Shown: in pieces, positions 7,548-14,351 of the stretch
Numbering within the stretch: the first letter of the stretch is position 1
How the letters are laid out: every line of letters starts with the position of its first letter
Assembly (NCBI GenBank): GCA_018401355.1
Contig: JAGYLD010000019.1
Coordinates: 1 to 38,054 of the forward strand
DNA from: Bacteroidales bacterium
GTDB taxonomy: Bacteria; Bacteroidota; Bacteroidia; Bacteroidales; B18-G4
Direction: 5' to 3'
Length of the DNA stretch: 38,054 bases
The notes under the pieces: generated by a model
Databases searched by the model: none
What the model was told of the DNA's origin: nothing
The model's input: the letters and a program-made list of their open reading frames with translations, nothing else
Translations under genes and position numbers: made by a program

Positions 7548-7682
7548 CGGAGGAAATCCCCCGTTTAAATCATTTTCAATCATTTAAGAGGGGTAGGGAA
7601 ATCGCGTAATGAAGCCTTCAGGTAGGGAAATTACCTATTAAATTATGCTATCACCTTTACAATCATAAGTAATTAAATCATT

Positions 7683-7715
7683 TTCTGGCATCTTAGCCAG
7701 AATGTCTTATTTTTG
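7683..7715 (+). promoter_or_regulatory. Promoter of the beta-barrel gene with an inverted repeat upstream of the -7 box
   Basis: TATTTTTG at 7708-7715 is a perfect TAnnTTTG, 21 bases before the ATG. Just upstream, TTCTGGC (7683-7689) and GCCAGAA (7696-7702) form a 7-base inverted repeat around ATCTTA, exactly where a -33/-7 spacer would be. That suits an operator bound by a dimeric regulator. No -33 TTTG is visible. Confidence 0.6.
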
Positions 7716-7736
7716 TAGAAAACAATCCATAATAAT

Positions 7737-8399
7737 ATGAAAAAGATTCTTTTAGTCATTGTGATATTTTTCTTTGCCAGTGAAATATATTCCCAGGTAG
7801 TTAGTGAAGATACAAGGCAGAAAGTTGGGGTGAGTGTTACCGTAATCAATGATTTTTGGATGGAAGGCCCTGATGGAATAGATTCCAGATTTGTTAATAT
7901 AGGAAGCAATGTAGATTTTTCATACAATCATCGGCTTGGAAAAAGCCCATTGTTTTTATCTGCAGGTATAGGCCTTGGCATGCATAATTACTATAGCAAT
8001 GGCCTGATTGATGATATTAAAGCAGATACCATCACCTTTTCAAAGATCCAGCAAGGTTATAAGAAAAGTAAGCTCTCGACTGTCTACATAGATATTCCGG
8101 TTGAATTCAGCTTTAAATCGGAAGGAGGATTCAGGATGGCCATTGGATTTAAAGCAGGTTATTTAATTGGAAGTAAGATAAAATACAAAGGTGACCGTAC
8201 CGTCAATGATAATGTCCTGGTTAAGATAAAAAGCAAAAGCGTTAAGCAACTTGAGCCATGGAGATATGGCCCTACTTTTCGCTTAGGATACAAATGGATC
8301 AATGTATGGGGTTATTACCAATTGTCGAATATGTTCAGGAAAGACCGTGGACCTGATCTTTATCCAATTTCGGTGGGTATTATGATATTGCCCTGGTAA
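7737..8399 (+). CDS. Outer-membrane beta-barrel protein (porin family, PorT-like fold)
   Basis: 220 residues with a signal peptide ending EIYSQ. The rest alternates hydrophobic and polar residues with many aromatic girdles (FSYNHRLGKSPLFLSAGIGLGMHNYY, VYIDIPVEFSF, MAIGFKAGYLIGSKIKY, FRLGYKWINVWGYYQLSNMF), as in eight-stranded barrels of the outer-membrane beta-barrel domain family common in Bacteroidetes. The final residues (SVGIMILPW) look like a closing strand. Specific function unknown. It has its own promoter with an inverted repeat and converges on the PAP2-like gene with a 4-base gap. Confidence 0.75.
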   Translation: MKKILLVIVIFFFASEIYSQVVSEDTRQKVGVSVTVINDFWMEGPDGIDSRFVNIGSNVDFSYNHRLGKSPLFLSAGIGLGMHNYYSNGLIDDIKADTITFSKIQQGYKKSKLSTVYIDIPVEFSFKSEGGFRMAIGFKAGYLIGSKIKYKGDRTVNDNVLVKIKSKSVKQLEPWRYGPTFRLGYKWINVWGYYQLSNMFRKDRGPDLYPISVGIMILPW

Positions 8400-8403
8400 A
8401 AAG

Positions 8404-9069
8404 CTAAACAAATAAAAACATCAAAAACATGATCAGGGTTCCTGCAAAGAATCCTGCATAGACCTGTGCAGGGGTATGAGCATTTAGCTTAAGCCGGGCA
8501 AAGCCTACAAGACCTGCCACTAAAATAATCAACATCAGGATGAATGGAATATCAAGCATTAACACGATAGATAATCCAAGAAACGCACCCAGAAATCCAC
8601 CAATTCCAACCATGTGAATGCTAATCTTCCAGAAAAAATTGATCAACAAAGAAATAACTGCTGTCAGTGTGGTGCCAATCAAAAAATAATAAAATACAGG
8701 AGATATCTGTAATTTTTTCAGAAGGTAATAAGTCAGATAATAAAACACGATGGTCACAATAAAGGGCATCACCCTTTCTTCCCGTGATTCCATGTGAAGG
8801 GTCTTAACAAAGCCTCTCCAGTAAAGCACCAGTAAAAATATTGCAGGAAACACAAATGTCGTTGCAAACACCATTCCAATGATCATCCACCTGGAAACAG
8901 GAGGTATGACCATTGAAAAGAACACATTGATATTCAGCAAAATAATAAACCCATAGGTCGGAATCAAGAGGGGTTGAAAAAGAAAGGAAATAAACTTGGC
9001 AATTTTTGTTTCCATTAGGGCATTTTTCGCAGTGGCAGTCAGGTTTAGATTATCATTGTCATCCATCAT
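8404..9069 (-). CDS. PAP2-like multi-helix membrane protein, coupled to rpoN
   Basis: 221 residues with about six membrane helices. The C-terminal half keeps parts of the PAP2 phosphatase signature: KISIHMVGIGGFLG (about 148-161, the S-x-H region) and ARLKLNAHTPAQVYAGFFAG (about 190-210, the R-x5-H-x3-QV region). The first KxxxxxxRP motif of true PAP2 phosphatases is not clear, although RVMPF sits at about 99-103, so catalytic activity is uncertain. Its ATG (9069-9067) overlaps the TGA stop of rpoN in the ATGA arrangement, which suggests translational coupling. An internal ATG at residue 19 is possible but less attractive given that overlap. Confidence 0.72.
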   Translation of the reverse strand: MMDDNDNLNLTATAKNALMETKIAKFISFLFQPLLIPTYGFIILLNINVFFSMVIPPVSRWMIIGMVFATTFVFPAIFLLVLYWRGFVKTLHMESREERVMPFIVTIVFYYLTYYLLKKLQISPVFYYFLIGTTLTAVISLLINFFWKISIHMVGIGGFLGAFLGLSIVLMLDIPFILMLIILVAGLVGFARLKLNAHTPAQVYAGFFAGTLIMFLMFLFV

Positions 9070-10541
9070 GTAAGTTCCTTTCGAAGCCTTGCGACAGGAA
9101 TATTTAATTGCTCCCGGTATTTTGCAACGGTCCTGCGTGCAATATGATATCCTTTTTCCTTCAGCATGGTTGTCAATTGCTCATCAGTGTATGGTTTTTT
9201 CTTATTCTCATTGTTGACACATTCCTCAAGAATTTTTTTAATCTCTCTGGTAGAAACTTCCTCTCCCTGATCTGTTTGCATTGACTCAGAAAAGAAGCTT
9301 TTCAGCAAAAACGTTCCAAAAGGTGTCTGGACATATTTACTGTTAGCCACACGTGAAATTGTTGAAATATCCAAATTGACAATTTCAGCGATATCTTTCA
9401 GGATCATGGGTTTCAATTTGGTTTCATCACCTGTCAAAAAATATGCTTCCTGAAAGTCCATGATTGCCCCCATAGTAAGTAAGAGCGTATGTTGTCTTTG
9501 TTTAATAGCATCCATAAACCATTTTGCTGAATCAATCTTTTGCTTGATAAACATAAATGCATCCTTGTTCTTCTTATCGCTTTTATTCTCAGCATAGGCT
9601 TCCATCATATCCATGTATGTTCTGTTGACCCGCAATTCCGGAATGCTTCTTGAATTAAGTGTTAACTCAAGCCCTCCATCATTATTTGTTATAACAAAGT
9701 CCGGAATGATATAATGATTGGTCCTGGATGTTTCTGAAAGTGAATTTCCGGGTTTTGGATTTAGTTTCAGGATCTCTCCAATGGCATCTTTAAGCTGATT
9801 TTCATCAATTTTAGCTCGTTTCAGGATTTTTTCATAATGTTTCTTGGTAAACTCGATAAAATGATGCTCGAGAATATAAGTTGCATTTTCAATAGGCATT
9901 GATTGATCTTCCTTTCTACGCAGCTGAAGAAGAAGGCATTCTTTAAGGTTCCTGGCACCAACACCCGGCGGATCAAATTCCTGGATAATATACAAAACAT
10001 CCAGGATCTCTTCAACCGATACATTGATATTCTGGGAAAATGCCAGGTCATCAGTCATTGCCCTAATATCTCTATTCAAATATCCCGAATCATCAAGGTT
10101 ACCTATTATCGTTTCAGCAATCTTCTGTTGTTTTTCTGTAAGGTTACGCATTCCAAGCTGATCTTTCAGGAACTCGTGAAAGGTTATTCCGGTAGTAAAT
10201 GAATAATCCTTTCTGTTATCATCTGATGAAGATCCGCCTGTGCTCATCTTATAAGTTGGCATATCATCATCTTCCAAGTAATCTGAAAGATCAAATTCGT
10301 CATCTGAATTATCACTTGACTCATCATAATCATCCTGTGACTCATCATCAGTACTGCTCTGAACATCATCGTCCAATGAAGAATCGCTTTCACTGACCTC
10401 TTCCAATGCAGGGTTTTCCTCGATCTCCTGCTTAATCCTTTGTTCCATAGCCACTGATGGAATCTGCAGCAGCTTCATGAGCAAGATCTGCTGTGGAGAT
10501 AGTTTTTGTAATAACTTTTGTTGTAATCGTTGATTTAGCAT
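9066..10541 (-). CDS. rpoN: RNA polymerase sigma-54 factor RpoN
   Basis: 491 residues with the full sigma-54 layout. Region I is at 1-48 (LQQKLLQKLSPQQILLMKLLQIP, then IEENPALEE), the part that contacts activator ATPases. An acidic, Ser/Asp-rich region II spans about 50-110. The core-binding domain is about 120-330. The helix-turn-helix is about 390-410 (KDIAEIVNLDISTISRVANSKYVQTPFG). The RpoN box RRTVAKYRE is at 469-477, which reads the -24 element. It directs transcription from -24/-12 promoters with bEBP activators, none of which is in this window. A weak TAAATTTA box (10588-10595) may be its promoter. The 3' end overlaps the PAP2-like gene. Confidence 0.97.
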   Translation of the reverse strand: MLNQRLQQKLLQKLSPQQILLMKLLQIPSVAMEQRIKQEIEENPALEEVSESDSSLDDDVQSSTDDESQDDYDESSDNSDDEFDLSDYLEDDDMPTYKMSTGGSSSDDNRKDYSFTTGITFHEFLKDQLGMRNLTEKQQKIAETIIGNLDDSGYLNRDIRAMTDDLAFSQNINVSVEEILDVLYIIQEFDPPGVGARNLKECLLLQLRRKEDQSMPIENATYILEHHFIEFTKKHYEKILKRAKIDENQLKDAIGEILKLNPKPGNSLSETSRTNHYIIPDFVITNNDGGLELTLNSRSIPELRVNRTYMDMMEAYAENKSDKKNKDAFMFIKQKIDSAKWFMDAIKQRQHTLLLTMGAIMDFQEAYFLTGDETKLKPMILKDIAEIVNLDISTISRVANSKYVQTPFGTFLLKSFFSESMQTDQGEEVSTREIKKILEECVNNENKKKPYTDEQLTTMLKEKGYHIARRTVAKYREQLNIPVARLRKELT

Positions 10542-10636
10542 ATTTTTTTCATCCTCTTCCTTACTTAAAGAAAATTATTCCTTCCTCTAAATTTACAAAA
10601 ACCAGAACGAAAAAACAATTTATCCTGACAGTATTC

Positions 10637-12088
10637 TTAAAACTCTGCATTTTTAGGCGTTCTAGGGAATGGAATAACATCCCTTATATTACCCATACCT
10701 GTTACGAATAGCATCAGCCTTTCAAAGCCAAGGCCATAACCACTGTGGGGCACTGTTCCGTACTTTCTTGTTTCCAGGAACCACCAGAGTGTTTCCTTTT
10801 CAATACCCAATTCATTAATTCGGTTCATTAGTCTATCATAATTCTCCTCCCTCTGGGATCCACCGATAATTTCTCCAATCTGTGGAAACAGCACATCCAT
10901 TGCCCTTACCGTTTTCCCGTCATCATTCTGCTTCATGTAAAAAGCTTTGATCTCCATTGGATAATCAGTAACGATAACTGGCTTTTTGTAATGCTTTTCA
11001 ACCAGATACCTTTCATGCTCTGATTGCATATCCATACCCCAGGTTTCAACGGGATAATTAAATTTCCCCTTTTTATTTGGTTTTGAATTTTTCAGGATAT
11101 CAAATGCCTCGGTATAGGTTATTCTTTCAAAAGGGTTGTTCAAGACAAATTCCAGTCTTTCAATAAGATTCATTTCTGATCTTTCTTCTTGCTTCTTCCT
11201 CTTTTCTTCATCCAAAAACCTTTTATTAAGAAAATCCAGGTCATCGCTGCAATTATCCAATGCGTACTTTATCACATATTTTAACATTTCCTCGGCCAGG
11301 TCCATGTTGTCATGAATATCATAAAAGGCCATTTCAGGCTCAATCATCCAGAATTCCGCAAGGTGCCTTGAAGTGTTTGAATTTTCAGCTCTGAAAGTTG
11401 GTCCGAAAGTATACACCTTTGACATGGCCAATGCAGCAAGTTCAGCTTCAAGTTGTCCGCTAACCGTCAAATGGGTTTCTTTGCCAAAGAAATCCTCACG
11501 AAAATCCACCCTTCCATTTTCATCTAAAGGAGGATTTTGGGGATCCAGGACAGAAACGCGAAACATATCCCCGGCTCCTTCTGCATCTGATCCGGTAACG
11601 ATTGGCGTATGTATATTATAAAACCCTCTATCATTAAAGAACTTATGTATTGCAAAAATCAAAGCATGCCTGATCCTTGTAATCGCGCTGAATGTACTGG
11701 TACGAAACCGCAAATGGGCAATTTCCCTCAGAAACTCAAGTGAATGTTTTTTTGGCTGCAAGGGATATTCATCCGGATTCGCTTTCCCAATTATTTCTAT
11801 CTTTTCAGCAAGCAACTCCAAAGCCTGTCCGGATCCTTTGGATTCTACAAGCTTGCCTGTGACGGCAATAGAAGCACCCGTCTGAACATCATAAAGATTT
11901 GACTCAGATATATCTGCAAGGTCTACAACAACTTGAAGGTTATGGATTGTGCTTCCGTCATTCATGGCAATGAAAGCCACATTTTTACTGACCCTCTTGG
12001 TCCTTACCCAGCCTTTTACTAAAACTTTTTTCTGATCCTGCCCGTGAGCAAAAATTTCTTTAATTACTGTTTTTCTTAACTCCTCCAT
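10637..12088 (-). CDS. asnS: Asparagine--tRNA ligase
   Basis: 483 residues, the normal bacterial AsnRS length. An N-terminal OB-fold anticodon-binding domain (about 1-110, [25 protein letters not shown]) is followed by the class IIb catalytic core with motif 2 ([23 protein letters not shown], near 225-250) and motif 3 ([12 protein letters not shown], near 455-465). [10 protein letters not shown] is the AsnRS version, where AspRS has other residues in the amino-acid pocket. It charges tRNA-Asn in the cytosol. Its start is supported by a -7 element 26 bases upstream, and the gene is divergent from the DAHP synthase gene. Confidence 0.97.
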   Translation of the reverse strand: MEELRKTVIKEIFAHGQDQKKVLVKGWVRTKRVSKNVAFIAMNDGSTIHNLQVVVDLADISESNLYDVQTGASIAVTGKLVESKGSGQALELLAEKIEIIGKANPDEYPLQPKKHSLEFLREIAHLRFRTSTFSAITRIRHALIFAIHKFFNDRGFYNIHTPIVTGSDAEGAGDMFRVSVLDPQNPPLDENGRVDFREDFFGKETHLTVSGQLEAELAALAMSKVYTFGPTFRAENSNTSRHLAEFWMIEPEMAFYDIHDNMDLAEEMLKYVIKYALDNCSDDLDFLNKRFLDEEKRKKQEERSEMNLIERLEFVLNNPFERITYTEAFDILKNSKPNKKGKFNYPVETWGMDMQSEHERYLVEKHYKKPVIVTDYPMEIKAFYMKQNDDGKTVRAMDVLFPQIGEIIGGSQREENYDRLMNRINELGIEKETLWWFLETRKYGTVPHSGYGLGFERLMLFVTGMGNIRDVIPFPRTPKNAEF

Positions 12089-12114
12089 CTTATGGTTTTA
12101 TCATTGGTTTGTTG

Positions 12115-12122
12115 CAAAAATA
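12115..12122 (-). promoter_or_regulatory. -7 promoter element of asnS
   Basis: TATTTTTG on the minus strand fully matches TAnnTTTG and ends 26 bases before the asnS ATG. No clear -33 box. Confidence 0.6.
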
Positions 12123-12185
12123 ATTGTTTTTTAAAGCTTAAACATGAATTATAAAAATTTTACATACCTCCTGTCAAGAGTTTAT

Positions 12186-12193
12186 TAATTTTG
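12186..12193 (+). promoter_or_regulatory. -7 promoter element of the DAHP synthase/chorismate mutase gene
   Basis: TAATTTTG fully matches TAnnTTTG and ends only 10 bases before the ATG at 12204, so the leader would be just a few bases long. Confidence 0.55.
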
Positions 12194-12203
12194 AGCTATT
12201 CTG

Positions 12204-13295
12204 ATGAAAAACAATTTCGACATAATCCCACCTGAACAATGGTGCAAGTGTACCAGGCCCTTAATTATTGCAGGGCCATGTTCCGTTGAATCTGAAAAAC
12301 AAGTACTTGACACGGCTTTTCAACTAAAAAAAATTCCAGGAGTAAGCATTTTTCGATCAGGACTATGGAAACCAAGAACGCATCCCGGTACATTTGAGGG
12401 TATTAAAGACAAGGGTTTCCCCTGGTTAAAAAAAGTAAAGGAAGAGACAGGATTCCTGGTTGCTGTAGAGGTGGGACACCCTGATCACATCAGGGCAGCA
12501 CTGGAAAATAATATTGACATACTATGGATTGGGGCAAGAACCATTGTCAGCCCTTTTGTAATGAATGACATTGCAAATATTTTAAAGGACAGGGATATTC
12601 CTGTTCTGATCAAAAATCCGGTGTATCCCGATATTGAACTTTGGATCGGCGCCATTGAAAGGATCAATAATGCAGGGGTCAAAAAGATTATTGCCATACA
12701 CAGAGGGTTTCATTCTTATGAAAAGTCCTGCCTGAGGAACAATCCATTATGGGAGATTCCCATTGAATTAAAAAGACGGTATCCCAACTTACCTTTAATA
12801 TGTGATCCAAGCCATATTTCCGGCAACAGAGAATATATTGAAAGCATCTCACAACAGGCGCTTGATCTTGGCATGGAAGGCCTAATGATCGAAGTCCATA
12901 CAAAACCAGAGTTCGCCCTGACAGATAAACACCAGCAGATCACACCCATTAAGCTTGGGGAGATTCTAAACAAAATCCGAACCCATAAGATAAATCCGCA
13001 GTTCCATAACCATCCTGACCTGGACAAATTAAGGAAAGAAATTGAACAAGTGGACTTTGAGATATTGGACCTGCTGGCCAAACGGTTTGATTTGGTTGAA
13101 TCCATCGCAAAAATTAAAAGGAAACATAAACTAAGCATATTTCAGGTGAAAAAATGGGAAGAAACTTTGAACCGGTGGGTTATAAAAGGTGAAACTATGG
13201 GAATGGATCAAAACTTCATCAAAAACCTTATTCAGCAGGTTCATAAAGAATCTATCCGCAGACAATCAAACTTTCCTGAAAATACCAAAGAATAA
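12204..13295 (+). CDS. Bifunctional DAHP synthase / chorismate mutase (type II)
   Basis: 363 residues. The N-terminal domain (about 1-260) is a DAHP synthase of the AroG-like type (class I-beta, KDSA-related): GPCSVES at 24-30, FRSGLWKPRTHPGTFEG, EVGHPDHIRAALE, LIKNPVYPDIELWIGAIERI, IHRGFHSYEKS, and LICDPSHISG carrying a metal-binding region. A chorismate mutase domain follows (about 272-350; LRKEIEQVDFEILDLLAKRFDLVESIAKIKRKH), the AroQ-type helical pattern. It joins PEP and erythrose-4-phosphate and also turns chorismate into prephenate; in such fusions the mutase domain usually mediates feedback inhibition. This fusion is common in Bacteroidetes. It converges on corA with 9 bases between stops. 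Confidence 0.93.
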   Translation: MKNNFDIIPPEQWCKCTRPLIIAGPCSVESEKQVLDTAFQLKKIPGVSIFRSGLWKPRTHPGTFEGIKDKGFPWLKKVKEETGFLVAVEVGHPDHIRAALENNIDILWIGARTIVSPFVMNDIANILKDRDIPVLIKNPVYPDIELWIGAIERINNAGVKKIIAIHRGFHSYEKSCLRNNPLWEIPIELKRRYPNLPLICDPSHISGNREYIESISQQALDLGMEGLMIEVHTKPEFALTDKHQQITPIKLGEILNKIRTHKINPQFHNHPDLDKLRKEIEQVDFEILDLLAKRFDLVESIAKIKRKHKLSIFQVKKWEETLNRWVIKGETMGMDQNFIKNLIQQVHKESIRRQSNFPENTKE

Positions 13296-13304
13296 TCCGG
13301 ATAT

Positions 13305-14216
13305 TCAGATCCAGCGTTTTCGTTTAAAATAAAAAAGCATGGTCAGAACTATGATGATCATTAATCCCATGATGACAAAAAAGGAATTCGGATCATTTTG
13401 TAGTGGCAAACCCACATTCATACCATATAATCCCGTGATGAACGTCAAGGGCAACAATATCGTAGAAAAAAATGTCAATACTTTCATGATCTCGTTGATC
13501 TTATTGGCCTGCAGGCTGTCGAATGTTTTTGAAAGTCCTTCGATCAGCTCCTGATAATCTTCGATCATATCCCACATTCTTTGGTAATAGTCGAGGATAT
13601 TGCCCCAATAATCTTCCATATTTTCTGCAAAACCTTCTACCTTACCAGTTTCGAAGTTGTGAAATAGTGGCAATTGGGGCTTGAATATGGTATTCATCAG
13701 GATTATATTCTTCCTGGTTATGGAAATTCTTTCGATGGTGTAAACCGCTCGCTTACTAAAAAGCTGACTATTAAGGAAATCCACCTCTTGTCCTACTTTC
13801 CGCAGCAAGACAAGTGACTCACGCATTAACCTTTCCAACAGCCTGTACAACAATGTATCACTGGTACCCACATCAATGCTTTCTTTTTTCTCCAATTGAT
13901 CTTTGACTTTCAAAAACATATCTTTGACAATCCAGTGTGAACTTCCGATGGTGATGATAAAATCTTCTCCCCAGAATACTTTTACTTCACGGGTTCGTAT
14001 GAAACGCTCAGAATCATCGAAGCTTGGAAAATGCAGAATCAGGAAATAATAATCATCGTAAATATCAATCTTGGGTCGTTGATTGATCCGGCTACGGCAG
14101 TCTTCCAGGTCAAGGGGATGGAAATGGTACGTATCGTTCAGGAATTGCAGGTCATCCTCTGAGGGACTCAATAGGTGATGCCATCTTAATGTCCCAATTT
14201 TTAAAGTATCGATCAT
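13305..14216 (-). CDS. corA: CorA-family magnesium/divalent cation transporter
   Basis: 303 residues. The large cytosolic N-terminal domain (1-240) has the CorA pattern (HPLDLEDC, PKIDIYDDYYFLILHFPSF, and the long helix ending YYQRMWDMIEDYQELIEGL). Two C-terminal membrane helices follow. The first ends in the pore signature GLYGMN (G265-M266-N267); the second (about 277-297) ends in the basic KRKRWI tail. Family members make homopentameric Mg2+ or Co2+ channels in the inner membrane. It has its own -7 promoter and a purine-rich GGGGAGG just before the ATG, unusual in this window. Confidence 0.95.
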   Translation of the reverse strand: MIDTLKIGTLRWHHLLSPSEDDLQFLNDTYHFHPLDLEDCRSRINQRPKIDIYDDYYFLILHFPSFDDSERFIRTREVKVFWGEDFIITIGSSHWIVKDMFLKVKDQLEKKESIDVGTSDTLLYRLLERLMRESLVLLRKVGQEVDFLNSQLFSKRAVYTIERISITRKNIILMNTIFKPQLPLFHNFETGKVEGFAENMEDYWGNILDYYQRMWDMIEDYQELIEGLSKTFDSLQANKINEIMKVLTFFSTILLPLTFITGLYGMNVGLPLQNDPNSFFVIMGLMIIIVLTMLFYFKRKRWI

Positions 14217-14220
14217 AGGA

Positions 14221-14227
14221 CCTCCCC
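14221..14227 (-). promoter_or_regulatory. Shine-Dalgarno-like site before corA
   Basis: On the minus strand GGGGAGG ends 4 bases before the corA ATG. It partly matches the anti-SD complement GGAGG. Most genes in this window have no such site, as expected where the Bacteroidetes ribosome hides its anti-SD. Confidence 0.4.
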
Positions 14228-14277
14228 TTTTTTGAAAAACTTTATTTCATTTTACATTGGCGTGACTTTTAAAGTTG

Positions 14278-14285
14278 CAAAGGTA
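14278..14285 (-). promoter_or_regulatory. -7 promoter element of corA
   Basis: TACCTTTG on the minus strand matches TAnnTTTG, giving a leader of about 55 bases. Confidence 0.6.
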
Positions 14286-14286
14286 G

Positions 14287-14338
14287 AAAAAAAAGCGAAA
14301 CATTTCGGGTCAGGAATCAGAAATGCAGGCCCCTGACC
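14287..14338 (-). terminator. Terminator behind the M14 carboxypeptidase
   Basis: On the minus strand GGTCAGG (14338-14332) and CCTGACC (14314-14308) form a 7-base stem with a 17-base loop, then a short GAAA/TTTC dyad, then eight T's (14294-14287). It lies 13 bases past the peptidase stop, directly before the corA promoter. Confidence 0.5.
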
Positions 14339-14351
14339 TATATGCTTCATT

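Larger units (their letters stand above)
7316..7634 (+). repeat. Three dispersed copies of a 14-base motif GGTAGGGAAATCGC
   Basis: Copies at 7316-7329 (GGTAGGGGAATCGC), 7592-7605 (GGTAGGGAAATCGC) and 7621-7634 (GGTAGGGAAATTAC), all in the same orientation. The last two are 29 bases apart, within 75-115 bases of the -7 element of the beta-barrel gene. This could be a regulator-binding site; it does not match a motif I can name. Confidence 0.5.
7122..7736. other. 615-base intergenic region with a small transcription unit and repeated motif
   Basis: No conventional gene lies between msrA and the beta-barrel gene. What can be seen: a short hairpin CTCTTC/GAAGAG at 7209-7227 without a T-run; a minus-strand unit made of promoter (7517-7547), 38-codon open frame (7333-7449) and terminator (7257-7296); a palindrome at 7534-7552; three copies of GGTAGGGAAATCGC (7316, 7592, 7621); and the promoter of the next gene at 7683-7715. 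No tRNA-like fold was found. Confidence 0.6.

Noticed and set aside
10588-10595. TAAATTTA as rpoN -7 box
   Set aside because: The final G is missing and no -33 box is seen, so it is mentioned only under rpoN and not listed as a feature.
9821-10711. Frames opposite rpoN and at the asnS/rpoN gap
   Set aside because: Shadows of the acidic, repetitive sigma-54 region; compositions are low-complexity His/Leu runs.
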